DNA from: Mucor racemosus
Lineage: Eukaryota > Mucoromycota > Mucoromycetes > Mucorales > Mucoraceae
NCBI GenBank assembly: GCA_027405735.1
Contig: JAPEHQ010000004.1
Coordinates: forward strand, 2,728,001 to 2,792,000
Reading direction: 5' to 3'
DNA length: 64,000 nt
Positions 48,301-59,048 of this stretch are shown piece after piece. The position numbers were made by a program, and so were the translations under genes. The stretch's first letter is position 1; every line of letters starts with the position of its first letter. The notes under the pieces were generated by a model. That model was not told the origin of the DNA. It was given only the letters and a program-made list of their open reading frames with translations, and did no database searches.

Positions 48301-48476
48301 TGTTGGATTTGGAAAATGATTTAGATACCTTGAACAGGTTATATCTCAAGTTGAACCCTGAAAACCTTGAATTTTTGGAAGATGAAAAGATGGAAATGGA
48401 TGAAGAAGAAGAGGAGGAGGAGGATGTCGAGGAAGAAGATAATGAAGATTTAGATGACGATGAGAATGATATGTAA
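45384..48476 (+). CDS. Type II membrane glycosyltransferase-like protein, 985 aa
   Basis: Exons 45384-45585, 45653-46978 and 47047-48476, all in phase. A short cytosolic tail and one hydrophobic anchor (about residues 11-30) suggest a Golgi/ER type II protein. The lumenal part has two sections. The first has QSVTIILPIYSKD-type beta strands and a YVYVMDES motif. The second begins KLVVITDRRPHSLSRLL and contains EYAVLLEDDIEVSPLFY, the acidic signature expected of a GT-A fold nucleotide-sugar transferase. PCSWGGVYFPEHW also lies in this section, a block that seems conserved in related fungal and plant proteins. The C-terminal ~50 residues are almost all Asp/Glu. Donor and acceptor are unknown. 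The family is recalled only as GT2-like. Confidence 0.82.
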
Positions 48477-49149
48477 TTTTTTAGTTTTTTTTTAAAAATA
48501 AAATATGTAATTAGACAAAATTTATTGACATTGTGGTCTCGTTTTATCAAAATCATTGTAAAAATAGCAGCCAACATGCTTCTCCAGAGATATAAGAAGA
48601 TTCAATTTAGGTATGTCTTTGGTCACTTTTCTATTCAAATATATTTGATTCTATAATATGCACAATAATTTTCAATATAAATTGGGCATTATGTTCATAC
48701 CTGAAGTAGAAGATATGAAAATGTAATAGCTTTGATAAGGATTTTACAAACAAAAGACTAATATTTTTTTATAAACTGAAATCAAATAGCAGGTACAAGT
48801 ACATGTTTTTCCTATTGTTTATTTGGAAATAAATTATTAACTGTTAATGTTAGGGCACGTTATAATATCTTTCTCGAACAAAAAAAGCATCCAGGACTTA
48901 ATCATTTTGTTCCATTATCTACGTTATAATCAATGCTTTTTTGGTCTACTAAAGTCGATATCTACCTAGAGAAAAACTAGTGATTATAAAAGTATGTATA
49001 GTATTGACTTGATTTGAATGAATAAATAAACTCATATTAATCTATTTAGTTTCTAAAAAGCATTTATTTCTATTTAGTGGCCAACAGCTAAGAAGAGGAA
49101 AAACAAGGTGTTGTCTTGTATATCATTACCAACTATCAAAGGTACACCA
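48477..49149. other. 3' flank of glycosyltransferase-like gene
   Basis: AT-rich noncoding sequence; AAAATAAAATATG near 48494 is a polyadenylation-type signal. Nothing else is recognised before repeat C3. Confidence 0.45.
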
Positions 49150-50058
49150 TAATTATTACTTATTAGCTTGTTATTAATAATTGATTTTACTAATAAATCA
49201 ATTTTTATAGGTCAAAAGTAAGTTTGTTCAGGTAAAGCATTGAATAAGTTGGCTTGGGACAAAGAGGGTAAAAAGGTGGCAATAGATCCCAGTGATGGCC
49301 ATGTTTATGTTTATTAATGTTGGAGAGGTAAGACTAAAACTTAATGTAAATCACCTTTAGCGCATTAATTATCAAGTAAGATTATATTATCATCAAATAA
49401 ACTACCACACAATGTTAACATGTATAAAGATTTACAGTAATAAGCTTGAATCAAGTGGATACAGCATCGTAAATTCTTCAAAAAGCTCTCAAGTATTATA
49501 AAATCTCTTATTTTTAAGACTTGCAAGGCTTATAAGCGGAATATTAATTTGAAAATTTATTCTTGTCCAGATCATCAATTTTGACATTTTTTAAATTTTT
49601 TTTTTTGATTTTGCAAATCTAGAGTGAATTATACTACCAATTATAAGAGAAAAAAATATACACATATGCAGAATTTAGCGCTCTATTTGCTCAATAAAAA
49701 ATAATAAACATTTTTATTGCAAAATATTACATAAAAATCCTTTAATCAAAAAACCGTTTTTGGGCCAAAAATACTAAGTTTCATTACTGAACATTCAATA
49801 TTAAGCTTTTATAAAATGTGTATTAGTCATGGCTACAATTTTCTCTCACAATGTAATATATTTAAACATTGATTTTGGTATCAAAAATTAATTTTTCTGT
49901 TTTTTGATCAAAATCATGAGTGTTGGTAAGGATAAAAATGATCCCCGAAAATGTCCGCTAAAAAAACTAAATTTTCAGACCGTACGTGGTTAAATATAAG
50001 AAAAGTAAAAAAAAAATGCGTTTTTATTTAAAACTTAGATATATACCATAGTATAAGA

Positions 50059-50545
50059 TAAGTATAAAAGACGAGCCGAGCCTAGGACGAGCTTGACCAA
50101 AGCTCGCCACAACGAGCCGAGCTTTGTATCACTCGAGCTCGAGCCGAGCTTTAATAAAAGCTCGTTTGACAAAGACGAGTTTTTGACTTTTTTTTAAAAA
50201 GCTCGTTTGAGAAAGACGAGCTTTTGACTTCTTTTCAAAAAGTTCAAATTTAAATAATAATTAGTAAATGCTATGACATTATTACTTTAGATAATTGTCA
50301 ATTGACATTCATAAGTTTGCTTTACTTTAGATATTTGTCACTGGAAAGGTAAAATAAAGCTCGCATTGAGATGATGAGTTTTAGTCGCTGCATAAAAAAG
50401 CTCGTTTGGGGTAAACGAGCTCTAGTCACGCGCAAAAAAAAGCTCGTCGAGGTTGAACGAGCTTTTTTGTAAGCTCGTCTAACTTTAACGAGCCTTGAGA
50501 AAAGCTCGGCTGCATAAAAAAGGCTCGGCTCGTTTAATATCACTA
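50059..50545. mobile_element. hAT-type non-autonomous element (MITE), 487 bp, TSD GTATAAGA
   Basis: Ends TAAGTATAAAAGACGAGCC and, inverted, TAGTGATATTAAACGAGCC, which are similar imperfect inverted repeats of about 24 bp; TAGTG fits the hAT end rule. Exact 8-bp duplication GTATAAGA (50051-50058, 50546-50553). Repeat C4 has the single-copy empty site. The interior is dense in AGCTCGT/ACGAGCT words in both orientations, and no transposase is present. A near-identical copy lies inverted at 54947-55406. Confidence 0.93.
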
Positions 50546-50974
50546 GTATAAGAAGAGATTTAGTCATTCAATCTTGCTATGCTCAGTTACGGCGTCGTTC
50601 TACGGGCTCGTTTTTGCAATTTTATAATGAATGTATGATATGACAGCCGGTTTTTCTAGTAGAAAAGTTTATGCTTCTATTTCTATTATAGTAACAGATA
50701 TTGCCTATTTTGCTTAGTTTATAGTTCAGGCGCTGTAATGCTGCTTTTACATCGGCTGAAATGTGCAATTTAGCAGGGTTTTAAATGCACTAAATAATTT
50801 AAAGCCTTGAAAATCCTTTTCTACGTGCGTTGCCTCTCTCTTTCTGTTTTCATATTCCAAGGATATTATTCACAGTTTGATAAGGCATATCAGACTATCA
50901 AGCTGATATTCTTTTCTTTTATCTGAATACGCATTCTAACATAAGGGACTAATGTTTTTAATATAGGTAGCAGT

Positions 50975-51299
50975 TGATGTATCATTCTTAAACCGGATCA
51001 TGTCAAATCCAAAAAAGTAAACAATAACAGATCCGGAACCGGAAGTTCCTTAATTAAATATTAACTATACAATGCTCCTAAAAGCATGGTACAAAAGCAT
51101 AATACGCCAGTGCGATATTCCAACATGATATACCAACATAACACATTACTATTAAATAACATCTAAACTACCTTATCACATCATTAATTCCCCAAATCAA
51201 ATAGTATATAAACCCTATTAATTTCATTCCAATAAACGATATCTCTTTACTTGATTAAATTTCTAATTTTATTTAACTTAAACATATTTTGATAAATCA
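50975..51299 (+). mobile_element. Solo LTR, 325 bp, TSD GCAGT
   Basis: Starts TGATGTATCATTC, ends GATAAATCA and is flanked by exact GCAGT (50970-50974, 51300-51304). It contains agtatataaaccc (about 51206) and ccaataaacg (about 51231) in plus order. Repeat C4 shows the empty site gtagcagttgttat. Confidence 0.9.
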
Positions 51300-52016
51300 G
51301 CAGTTGTTATTTTATTAGAGACTGATATTTCCATTTAACCGCATTTTAGGATCAGATACCATTATTTACTACTGTATTGTTGCTTGTTGGACGTATTTCT
51401 TGATTACCAGATCAAATCGAAGGCAATGATATTTATATCTGCTCAATAAAAAGCCAGAGTTGGCTATAAACCTACGAAATGTTCCAGAAAAGTGATAAAA
51501 TTTCAAATAACATAGAAATACAAAAAAAGAATAATCTGTTGTCTTGTCTAATAACCATAGTTTTGATCGTAGCTACTGTATACTTGAAAACAAATCTTTT
51601 TACCGCTGACAATCGTAATAAACTGAAATAGTAAGTTCAAGGAAGGTTAATTTGTTTAAATTTTATGTGTAATGAAGTAACATTTATAAGCTTGGATTTG
51701 GCTTGCATATAAACGTAAGCAATGAGTGTTATTTAAGTTTATGCTCGAGCAAAAACCATTGTTGCTGTAAACATTATAGCTATAAACATTATTTACAAAT
51801 GATGGCAATCGTAAATATATTGATTCTTTCGTGTATTGCTTTACACCAACAACGTATTGAAATGTATTGTCTATAATCTATATTAGTAAAAACGAATGTA
51901 ATTTAAAACCCCATTTCAATAAAAAATGCAATAAAATTTTGAGAACAACGGCTCGATGCTTATGGCCAGATTTTATCATTATGCTGCACAATTAGGGATA
52001 ATGATATGTCGATATG

Positions 52017-52449
52017 TGTTGCATCCACCAGTTAATCGTAAGATAATGAACCTTTTGATTTGTAATCCTTATTTTCAAGAAGTCAGCTAACTGATCTATG
52101 ATAACATTCTCGATTGTTCTTATTTTCTAAAAAGCAAGATCCGGGAAGCGGGATATGTGAGGCATACCCACTTGTTGGATTTAGCTATATAAAATAAGCT
52201 GAACTTAAATGTGCTGTGTTACTAATGTAAATAAAATGACCTGACAATGGAATGTCAGAAAGATATAATCGATCCAAAGCTGATCTTACAGATAATTGTA
52301 ATATAGAATTTGTATATAAATAGGACAAATTATTGATATTAAATAAAGATTCTCTTCAGTTTTTATGTGTGATTTAATTTAACAAGTTCCTTTATTAAAT
52401 TATACATTTTTTCTTGCTCCATTATTTATTCTAAATCCTGGGCATTTCA
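52017..52449 (+). mobile_element. Solo LTR, 433 bp, TSD ATATG
   Basis: Starts TGTTGCATCCACC, ends GGCATTTCA, with exact ATATG on both sides (52012-52016, 52450-52454). TATA-like gtatataaatagg (about 52312) and aaataaagattc (about 52342) lie in plus order. G1 supplies the empty site (gatatgcttatgggc). Confidence 0.9.
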
Positions 52450-52619
52450 ATATGCTCATAGGCAATTATACTATTATGCACACATGGAATTAATGTCATA
52501 CACATGGATATAGTCTATAATCCTGTACATACAGGCTTAGCATTGTGCTCGTGTGCAGTTTCGTTTGTTGTGCTCATCATGTGCATCTTGTTATCTTTTT
52601 AGCCATATTCAGTGAACAC

Positions 52620-52851
52620 TGTCGGTTTTCGAGGATATTAAACAGCCAATTTTGAAGCCAATTCCATTTCTAACTCACATTGAAATGTAATTCTTATAAA
52701 TAGTCTTTTAAACCAAGACCTAGAAGCTCTTGGTTCTTTCGTTTACCATTAGTTTTTCTAGTAATAAAGCCTACGTTTTCCATGATAAATGTTACTAGTC
52801 TTTATTATTATTCTTTCTATAAATAAGATTGTATGTATCCATAAACTCTCA
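52620..52851 (+). mobile_element. Solo LTR, 232 bp, TSD AACAC
   Basis: Starts TGTCGGTTTTCG, ends AACTCTCA, exact AACAC duplication (52615-52619, 52852-52856). It contains cttataaatag and gtaataaagcc signals. Same family as 5488-5718. Confidence 0.9.
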
Positions 52852-52889
52852 AACACAATGAAATCATCTTGTGCAGCACAGATCGACCG

Positions 52890-54110
52890 TAGTGTCAATG
52901 TAAACTACCCCTAACGTAATAATTATAGAGTAAAACTATATTATCAACAAATAAACTACCACGCAATATTAACATGTATAGAGATTTACAGTAATAAGCT
53001 TGAATCAAGTGAGTAAAGCATCGTAAATTCTTGAAAAAGTTTACAAGTATTATAGAATCTCTTATTTTTAAGACTTACAAGGCTTATAGGCGGAATATTA
53101 ATTTAGAAAATTATTTTTCTCCAGATCGTCAATTTTGACATTTTTTAATTTTTTTTTCTGGTTTTGCAAATCTAGGGTTAATCATACTACCAATTATAAA
53201 AACAAAAAATATACACATATGCAGAATTTAGCGCTCTATTTGCTCAATAAAAAATAATAAACATTTTTATTGCAAAATATTACATAAAAATCCTTTAATC
53301 AAAAAACCGTTTTTGGGCCAAAAATGCTAAGTTTCATTACTGAACATTCAATATTAAGCTTTTATAAAATGTGTATTAGTCATGGCTACAATTTTCTCTC
53401 ACAATGTAGTATGTTTAAACGTTGATTTTGGTATCAAAAATTGATTTTTCTGTTTTTTGATCAAAATCATGAGTGTTGGTAAGGATAAAAATGATCCCCG
53501 AAAATGTCCGCTAAAAAAACTAAATTTTCAGACCGTACGTGGTTAAATATAAGAAAAGTGAAAAAAAATGCGTTTTTATTTAAAACTTAGATATATACCA
53601 TAGTATAAGAAGAGATTTAGTCATTCAATCTTGCTATGCTTAATTACGGTGTTGCTCTACAGGTTCGTTTTGGCAATTTTGTAATGAATCTATAATATGA
53701 CAGCCGGTTTTTCTGGTAGAAAATGCATGTTTCTATAATAACAGATATTGCTTATTTTGTTTAGTTTATGGGTTGATGCGCTGTAATGCTGCTTTTACAT
53801 TGGCTGAAATGTGCAATTTAGCAGGGTTTTAAATGCACTAAATAATGTAAAGCCTTGAAAATCCTTTTCTTCATGTGCTATTTCTCTCTTTTTGTTTTCA
53901 TATTCCAAGGATATATTTACCGTTTGATAAGGCATATCAGACTATCAAGCTGATATTCTTTTCTTGTATCTGAATACGCATGCTAACATAATAAAGGACT
54001 AATGTTTTTAATATAATAGGTAGCAGTTGTTATATTAGAAGAGTCTGATATTTTCAATTAACTGTATTTTAAGATCAAATATCATTATTTACTACTGTAT
54101 TTTTGGACGT
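52890..54110 (+). repeat. Dispersed repeat family C, copy C4
   Basis: Lacks the leftmost block seen in C2 and C3 but is otherwise uninterrupted. It therefore gives the empty sites for the MITE and LTR in C3. It abuts repeat G2 on the left. Confidence 0.82.
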
Positions 54111-54232
54111 ATAGACCACGAAGATCTTGCTTCAAGATCTTATTACTGTATTATTAATAGAATTAGAAAATAGTATATACATCACAAAGGCTATGGTAAT
54201 CCAGAAACCTTTGTTTTACTTTATATCTTAAT

Positions 54233-54598
54233 TAGGAATGGGCTTCGATTCGAGTTTGAATCGAGTTTTAACGGAAACGGCCATTCGATTCGAGTTGGAA
54301 AACGGCCCGTTTTTTTGTAACCTAGATAAAAAACGGGGTGGGAGCAAGTATTGGTTTGCCTTATTAAGGAGGCTGTTAATAGCAACCTTGTCAAGTTAAT
54401 ATGGAATTATGAATTGATAATAGTATATTTGACAATTTCACAGTTTGAAGTATTTTTTCAATCCTGTTTTCAAGTTTAGCTGACAAAAAAGAAAAGAAGA
54501 AACTCGAATACCCTCATTCGAGTTTGCATAAAAAAACGGCCCGTTAAAGCAGTCAAACTCGGGTAACCGTAATACGATGCGTTGTTTGTGAAATCCTA
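54233..54598. mobile_element. Second hAT-type MITE, 366 bp, TSD ATCTTAAT
   Basis: Starts TAGGAATGGG and ends TGAAATCCTA (inverted TAGGATTTCA), flanked by exact ATCTTAAT (54225-54232, 54599-54606). Subterminal words tcgagttt and acggcccgtt recur in both orientations. No coding capacity. The sequence is unrelated to the AGCTCGT-rich MITE. Confidence 0.85.
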
Positions 54599-54784
54599 AT
54601 CTTAATAAATATAGAAGAGCTATAATTGTATTTCCCGTCGCTTTTTTTAGTTGAACTACTTTTTTTTGTAGCAGGTGCATTTTGATGGTGGTTTTCTCGA
54701 CACACAGTAGGCTACTATGAACAATTTTTTTTTGAGATCAGCCTGTCAAAGATGCGTTCTACTCTCGTGTAAAGTTGGAAATTA

Positions 54785-56450
54785 TATATTAGGATCAAAA
54801 TTCACTGAGATACGGCTTATGTTATGGATTTTTTACGGTTGTAAAAAGTAAGTTTCAGATGGTTTTAAAATGGGATTTGAATGTTTTCGCCCAATATTGT
54901 GTCAAATTATGTAAAATCTTCAAATAAGATAGATCCAACTCAAGGCTAGTGATATTAAACGAGCCGAGCCTTTTTTATGCAGCCGAGCTTTTCTCAAGGC
55001 TCGTTAAAGTTAGACGAGCTTACAAAAAAGCTCGTTCAACCTCGACGAGCTTTTTTTTGCGCGTGACTAGAGCTCGTTTACCCCAAACGAGCTTTTTTAT
55101 GCAGCGACTAAAACTCATCATCTCAATGCGAGCTTTATTTTACCTTTCCAGTGACAAATATCTAAAGTAAAGCAAACTTATGAATGTCAATTGACAATTA
55201 TCTAAAGTAATAATGTCATAGCATTTACTAATTATTATTTAAATTTGAACTTTTTGAAAAGAAGTCAAAAGCTCGTCTTTCTCAAACGAGCTTTTTAAAA
55301 AAAAGTCAAAAACTCGTCTTTGTCAAACGAGCTTTTATTAAAGCTCGGCTCGTTGTGGCGAGCTTTGGTCAAGCTCGTCCTAGACTCGGCTTGTCTTTTA
55401 TACTTACTCAAGGCTACTCTGCATTTTTTGTTTCAGCGAAAGATATTAATTTTTCGTCGAGATAATTAAAATAATAGTTTTTATCACAGCTTATAACCTA
55501 TCATAACGGGGTTCCAAAATCGATTTGAAAAAATAGACGAAAAATGATTCATAAAACAAAATTGTTTAAATGTTCATGAACTACAAAGTAAGTAGACCTA
55601 GCGTATTAAATGGTTTTTGTAAAGTTTTAAATTCTGCATCCGTCTAAATAAAATTTAAAAAAATGTTTCACGTAAAATTTTGCTTAAAATGCAAATGAAA
55701 TTTTGGAGGTTTTTTGAAGATACACGTCACTTTTTATAAACATATTTAAAATATAAAATATTAAAATGATGCGCAAAAAAATTATCTATCGATAGAGCTA
55801 TTGCAATATCTTGTAACTGCATTATTCGTAGAGGAAACAACATTTTTGTCAAAATTTTTTTCTGTTTCAGAATTTGGGATGAGGGTATACAAGGGAAAAA
55901 TGGAAGCTAGAAATGGAGGTACCTTTTTGTACACATTTTTGAGGATATCTCCACGAAAAATCAATATTTTGAAAAAAACTAAATTGGATCTGAGAGAAAT
56001 CAATGAGCTTGATGACATGAATGTAAAAAAATGTTGCTCAATTTAACCAATATTTTGAAACTTACTATAGAAATGCCAAAAAAAAAATGAAAAAAAATAA
56101 AAATGTTCAGAATTTTTTCATACTAAAATATGTTATAGAGCGCTTCAAAACAAGTAAGTTTCATTATTAAAAAGTGTTAGTATAGCTTAATTTTTTCTAG
56201 AGATATGAAGCCTCAAAGTTTTCAATCCATTAGCAGTGAAATACGCGTAAAAAATCTGAAACCTTAGCACTGAAAAATTAACACCAACTGCAAAAAATAG
56301 GATATTTCCGGATACTTGTTTTTGAATTAAAGCTGAACATCTCAGGTACATTGGCATATAATTTTTTCTTGATATTATTTAGTGAAAAAAAAAGTAGAGC
56401 AGGGATGAAAAGTGAGAGCTAGTTTTTAAGGAAAAAGCAGCAAATTCACA
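54785..56450 (+). repeat. Dispersed repeat family A, copy A4, split by a MITE
   Basis: Same orientation as A3, including the ttttcgcccaatattg extension. Interrupted at 54947-55406. The conserved frame is open from 55801 to 56043 (81 codons), sharing SEFGMRVYKGKM and FLRISPRKINILKKTKLD with A1. Confidence 0.83.
54947..55406. mobile_element. hAT-type MITE, inverted copy, 460 bp, TSD CTCAAGGC
   Basis: Starts TAGTGATATTAAACGAGCC, ends CTTTTATACTTA, exact 8-bp duplication CTCAAGGC (54939-54946, 55407-55414). It is near-identical to the copy at 50059-50545 in opposite orientation, but 27 bp shorter because one AGCTCG-rich block is missing. It sits inside repeat A4. Confidence 0.93.
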
Positions 56451-57509
56451 CAGTGTCTATTCATTTTGTGATATTTCCATATCGCGTTAGTTATCGATTG
56501 AGCTACTAACATACTGTAATAGATTCATACATATCTTATTTACTTCTGATAAATAGTTTACATTGTATATTTAACATATAAACAATGAAATAAGCTAAGA
56601 TTACGATTCAGAAAGGTAATTCCAAAAGTTTATCGTTGAAAAGCCTAGCATTTCTGATGTTTGTTATGCTGATTTATCATCATATGAGACAATTTATCCA
56701 ATAGCAATTCAATTCAATTGTACAAGTATATTAATTTTGCAGCCTTTACTAGTCAATAATCAAAGGATTGAAACGTTTCGCCGCATGATTGTCGTTGCTA
56801 TTTACTGGCGATGTAGATCAAATTAGTTCATAATAAATTTCAAATTATAAACTGAAAAATTTCTTTGAAAGGTGCGCTAAATCGCTAATAAAACTGTTGA
56901 AAATGTTTTAGCAAGTGAGCGCATGTAATTTAGTGTATAACCAATGCTTCAATCACAACTTCAAATCGATTTATTAGCAAATACTCGTGAACATAATGTA
57001 GCAGGCAAGTGATACCGTACCTGAGCGGTATATAAATGCAGCGTATTAGCCTGTAGGTGTTTACCATGTAGATTTAGCGATTGTTTACAACTTGAGAATG
57101 CAGCATTTTACTTGATATCTCAAAAAGAAGGATCATTTTATGTTAGCTTTTTAAAAAAGAACCCCATTTGATGTACATTTTTTTGCAAAAAAAAAAGTAT
57201 CTTTAATCAAACCCTGCGTGTGTGTACTAGGGGAGAAGAATACAGTCCACCATGAACTGCAGTTATAGGTTGGCCAGTATCTTTTTTTTTTTCGTACTCC
57301 TTGAAATACAAGACTATAAATTTGCTTATTCGGCCAATCAAGTTGACTGAACCAATTCCAAATAATCCCCAAAAAACTTAAGGATTTCCGGGTCCTTGAA
57401 AAAAAAAAAAAAAAAAAAAAAAACTACTTTAATTTGGAATCTATATTTTTTTTCGCTTCTTCTTCTTTTTCTTTACAATTATTTTTTACATTTTAATAAA
57501 TTAGAAAAT
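56451..57509. other. Intergenic; promoter of PDH E1 alpha gene
   Basis: No gene seen. A run of A bases (57400-57423) and a T/C-rich tract (about 57446-57475) precede the ATG. Confidence 0.45.
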
Positions 57510-59048
57510 ATGCTTCGTCAAGCTTCTCGTTTATTCGCTGCTAAGCGCGTTGCCGCTTTCACTCCCATGGTAATTTGATTGAAAAATTAGATTTATGATA
57601 AGAGAAAAAAAAAAAGAAAAAATAGCGGGGCAATTTAATATACCCCCCTCAATTTTATCTTTTCAACTAATAAATAATTTCAAATGATAGCGTGCTTTGT
57701 CTACTAGCATGCCTCGTTTCTCAGAAAAGTTAACCATTACTTTGCCTGAAACTTCTTTCGAGATGTACAACTGTGAGAAGCCCAACTTGGATGTTGAAGT
57801 CTCCAAGGAAGAATTACTCGACATGTACACCAAGATGACCACTATGAGACGTATGGAAATGGCTGCCGATGGTCTTTACAAGGCCAAGAAGATTCGTGGT
57901 TTCTGTCATTTATGTAACGGTCAGGTAAACTATCTTTCCTCCCCCTTTTTTTCTATATTTTTATTATTGTTATTATTTTATGGTTGGGGTGTTGATTTTC
58001 TATTTATTTTGGATTTCTATTTGGGTTGCAACGGGCAAACGCGGGGGATGATGGGTAAAATAACCCCGCATTTGATGTCACAACTAGCTATAATATATAT
58101 TGGAGTCTATCGGAGAAGTAATACAATGTATACTAACAAAAAAATTTTATTATTATGGATGAATAGGAAGCCGTCTCTGTTGGTATGGAAGCTGCCATCA
58201 AGAACACCGATCATGTTATCACTGCTTACAGATGTCACGGTTTCACTTACCTTCGTGGTGGTTCTATCGAAAGCATTTTGGCTGAATTGATGGGTCGTAG
58301 CACTGGTATTTCCAAGGGTAAGGGTGGTTCCATGCACATGTTTGCTGAATCTTTCTATGGTGGTAACGGTATTGTTGGTGCTCAAGTTCCTCTTGGTGCC
58401 GGTGTTGCTTTTGCTCAAAAGTACCTCGAAAACCCCTCTGTTACCTTCTCCCTTTATGGTGATGGTGCCTCTAACCAAGGTCAAGTCTTTGAAGCTTTCA
58501 ACATGGCTAAGCTTTGGGATCTTCCTTGTGTCTTTGTCTGTGAGAACAACAAATACGGTATGGGTACCTCCGATAAGCGTTCTTCTGCCAACACTGAATA
58601 CTTCAAGCGTGGTGATTACATTCCTGGTATCAAGGTTAATGGTATGGATGTTCTTTCCGTTTACAAAGCTTGTCAATGGGCTAAGGAATGGACCACCTCT
58701 GGTAAGGGTCCTCTTGTCATGGAATTAGCTACTTACCGTTATGGTGGTCACTCCATGTCTGATCCCGGAACCACTTACCGTACTCGTGAGGAAATTCAAC
58801 ACATGCGTTCTACTTCAGATCCTATCACTGGTATGAAGCACATTTTGATTGAGAACGGTGTTGCTACTGAAGCTGATCTTAAGAATATCGATAAGGAAGC
58901 CCGTAAGGTTGTTGATGAAGCTCTCAAGAAGGCCGAAGCTGCCCCTGAGCCTCCTCTTTCAGATTTCCACCAACACATTTATCAAGCTGGTAGTGAGCCT
59001 TCCAAGGTTGTTCGTGGTCGTGAACCCAACGAGCTTTACTACTATTAA
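57510..59048 (+). CDS. PDA1: Pyruvate dehydrogenase E1 component, alpha subunit
   Basis: Thiamine-diphosphate enzyme of the mitochondrial PDH complex, oxidatively decarboxylating pyruvate with the beta subunit. Exons 57510-57569, 57691-57924 and 58167-59048 give 391 aa. The first ~30 residues ([19 protein letters not shown], then RALSTSMPR) form a basic mitochondrial presequence, which the first intron splits. The core shows [31 protein letters not shown], the ThDP motif GDGASNQG (about 196) ending in ENN (about 224), and the phosphorylation loop [14 protein letters not shown] with Ser about 294. The length matches yeast and animal enzymes. The C-terminus ELYYY is open to the TAA. Codon use is biased to C/T-ending codons (AAG, ACC, TTC), as expected of a highly expressed gene. 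Confidence 0.97.

Larger units (their letters stand above)
49150..51400 (+). repeat. Dispersed repeat family C, copy C3, carrying two insertions
   Basis: Matches C2 from the gttattaataattgatttt block onward. It is interrupted by the hAT-type element at 50059-50545 and the solo LTR at 50975-51299. Removing both restores continuity with C4, which is the empty site for each insertion. Confidence 0.85.
51520..52895 (+). repeat. Dispersed repeat family G, copy G2, carrying two LTRs
   Basis: Matches G1 in three pieces separated by the LTRs at 52017-52449 and 52620-52851. It ends at atcttgtgcagcacag, next to repeat C4. The piece around the second LTR lacks about 40 bp present in G1. Confidence 0.78.

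Noticed and set aside
50322..55170. Matching frames of 81 and 73 codons at 50322-50567 (minus) and 54949-55170 (plus)
   Set aside because: They are the same sequence because both lie in copies of the AGCTCGT-rich MITE. The text has no domain, and the frame exists only because the repeat words lack stops.
49150..56450. CRISPR-like or tandem-repeat array from the recurring AGCTCGT words
   Set aside because: Words are irregularly spaced, occur in both orientations and are confined within MITE boundaries set by target duplications; the genome is eukaryotic.
58107..58676. 189-codon minus-strand frame inside PDH E1 alpha
   Set aside because: Antisense shadow of the third exon; no domain, and the sense protein is certain.
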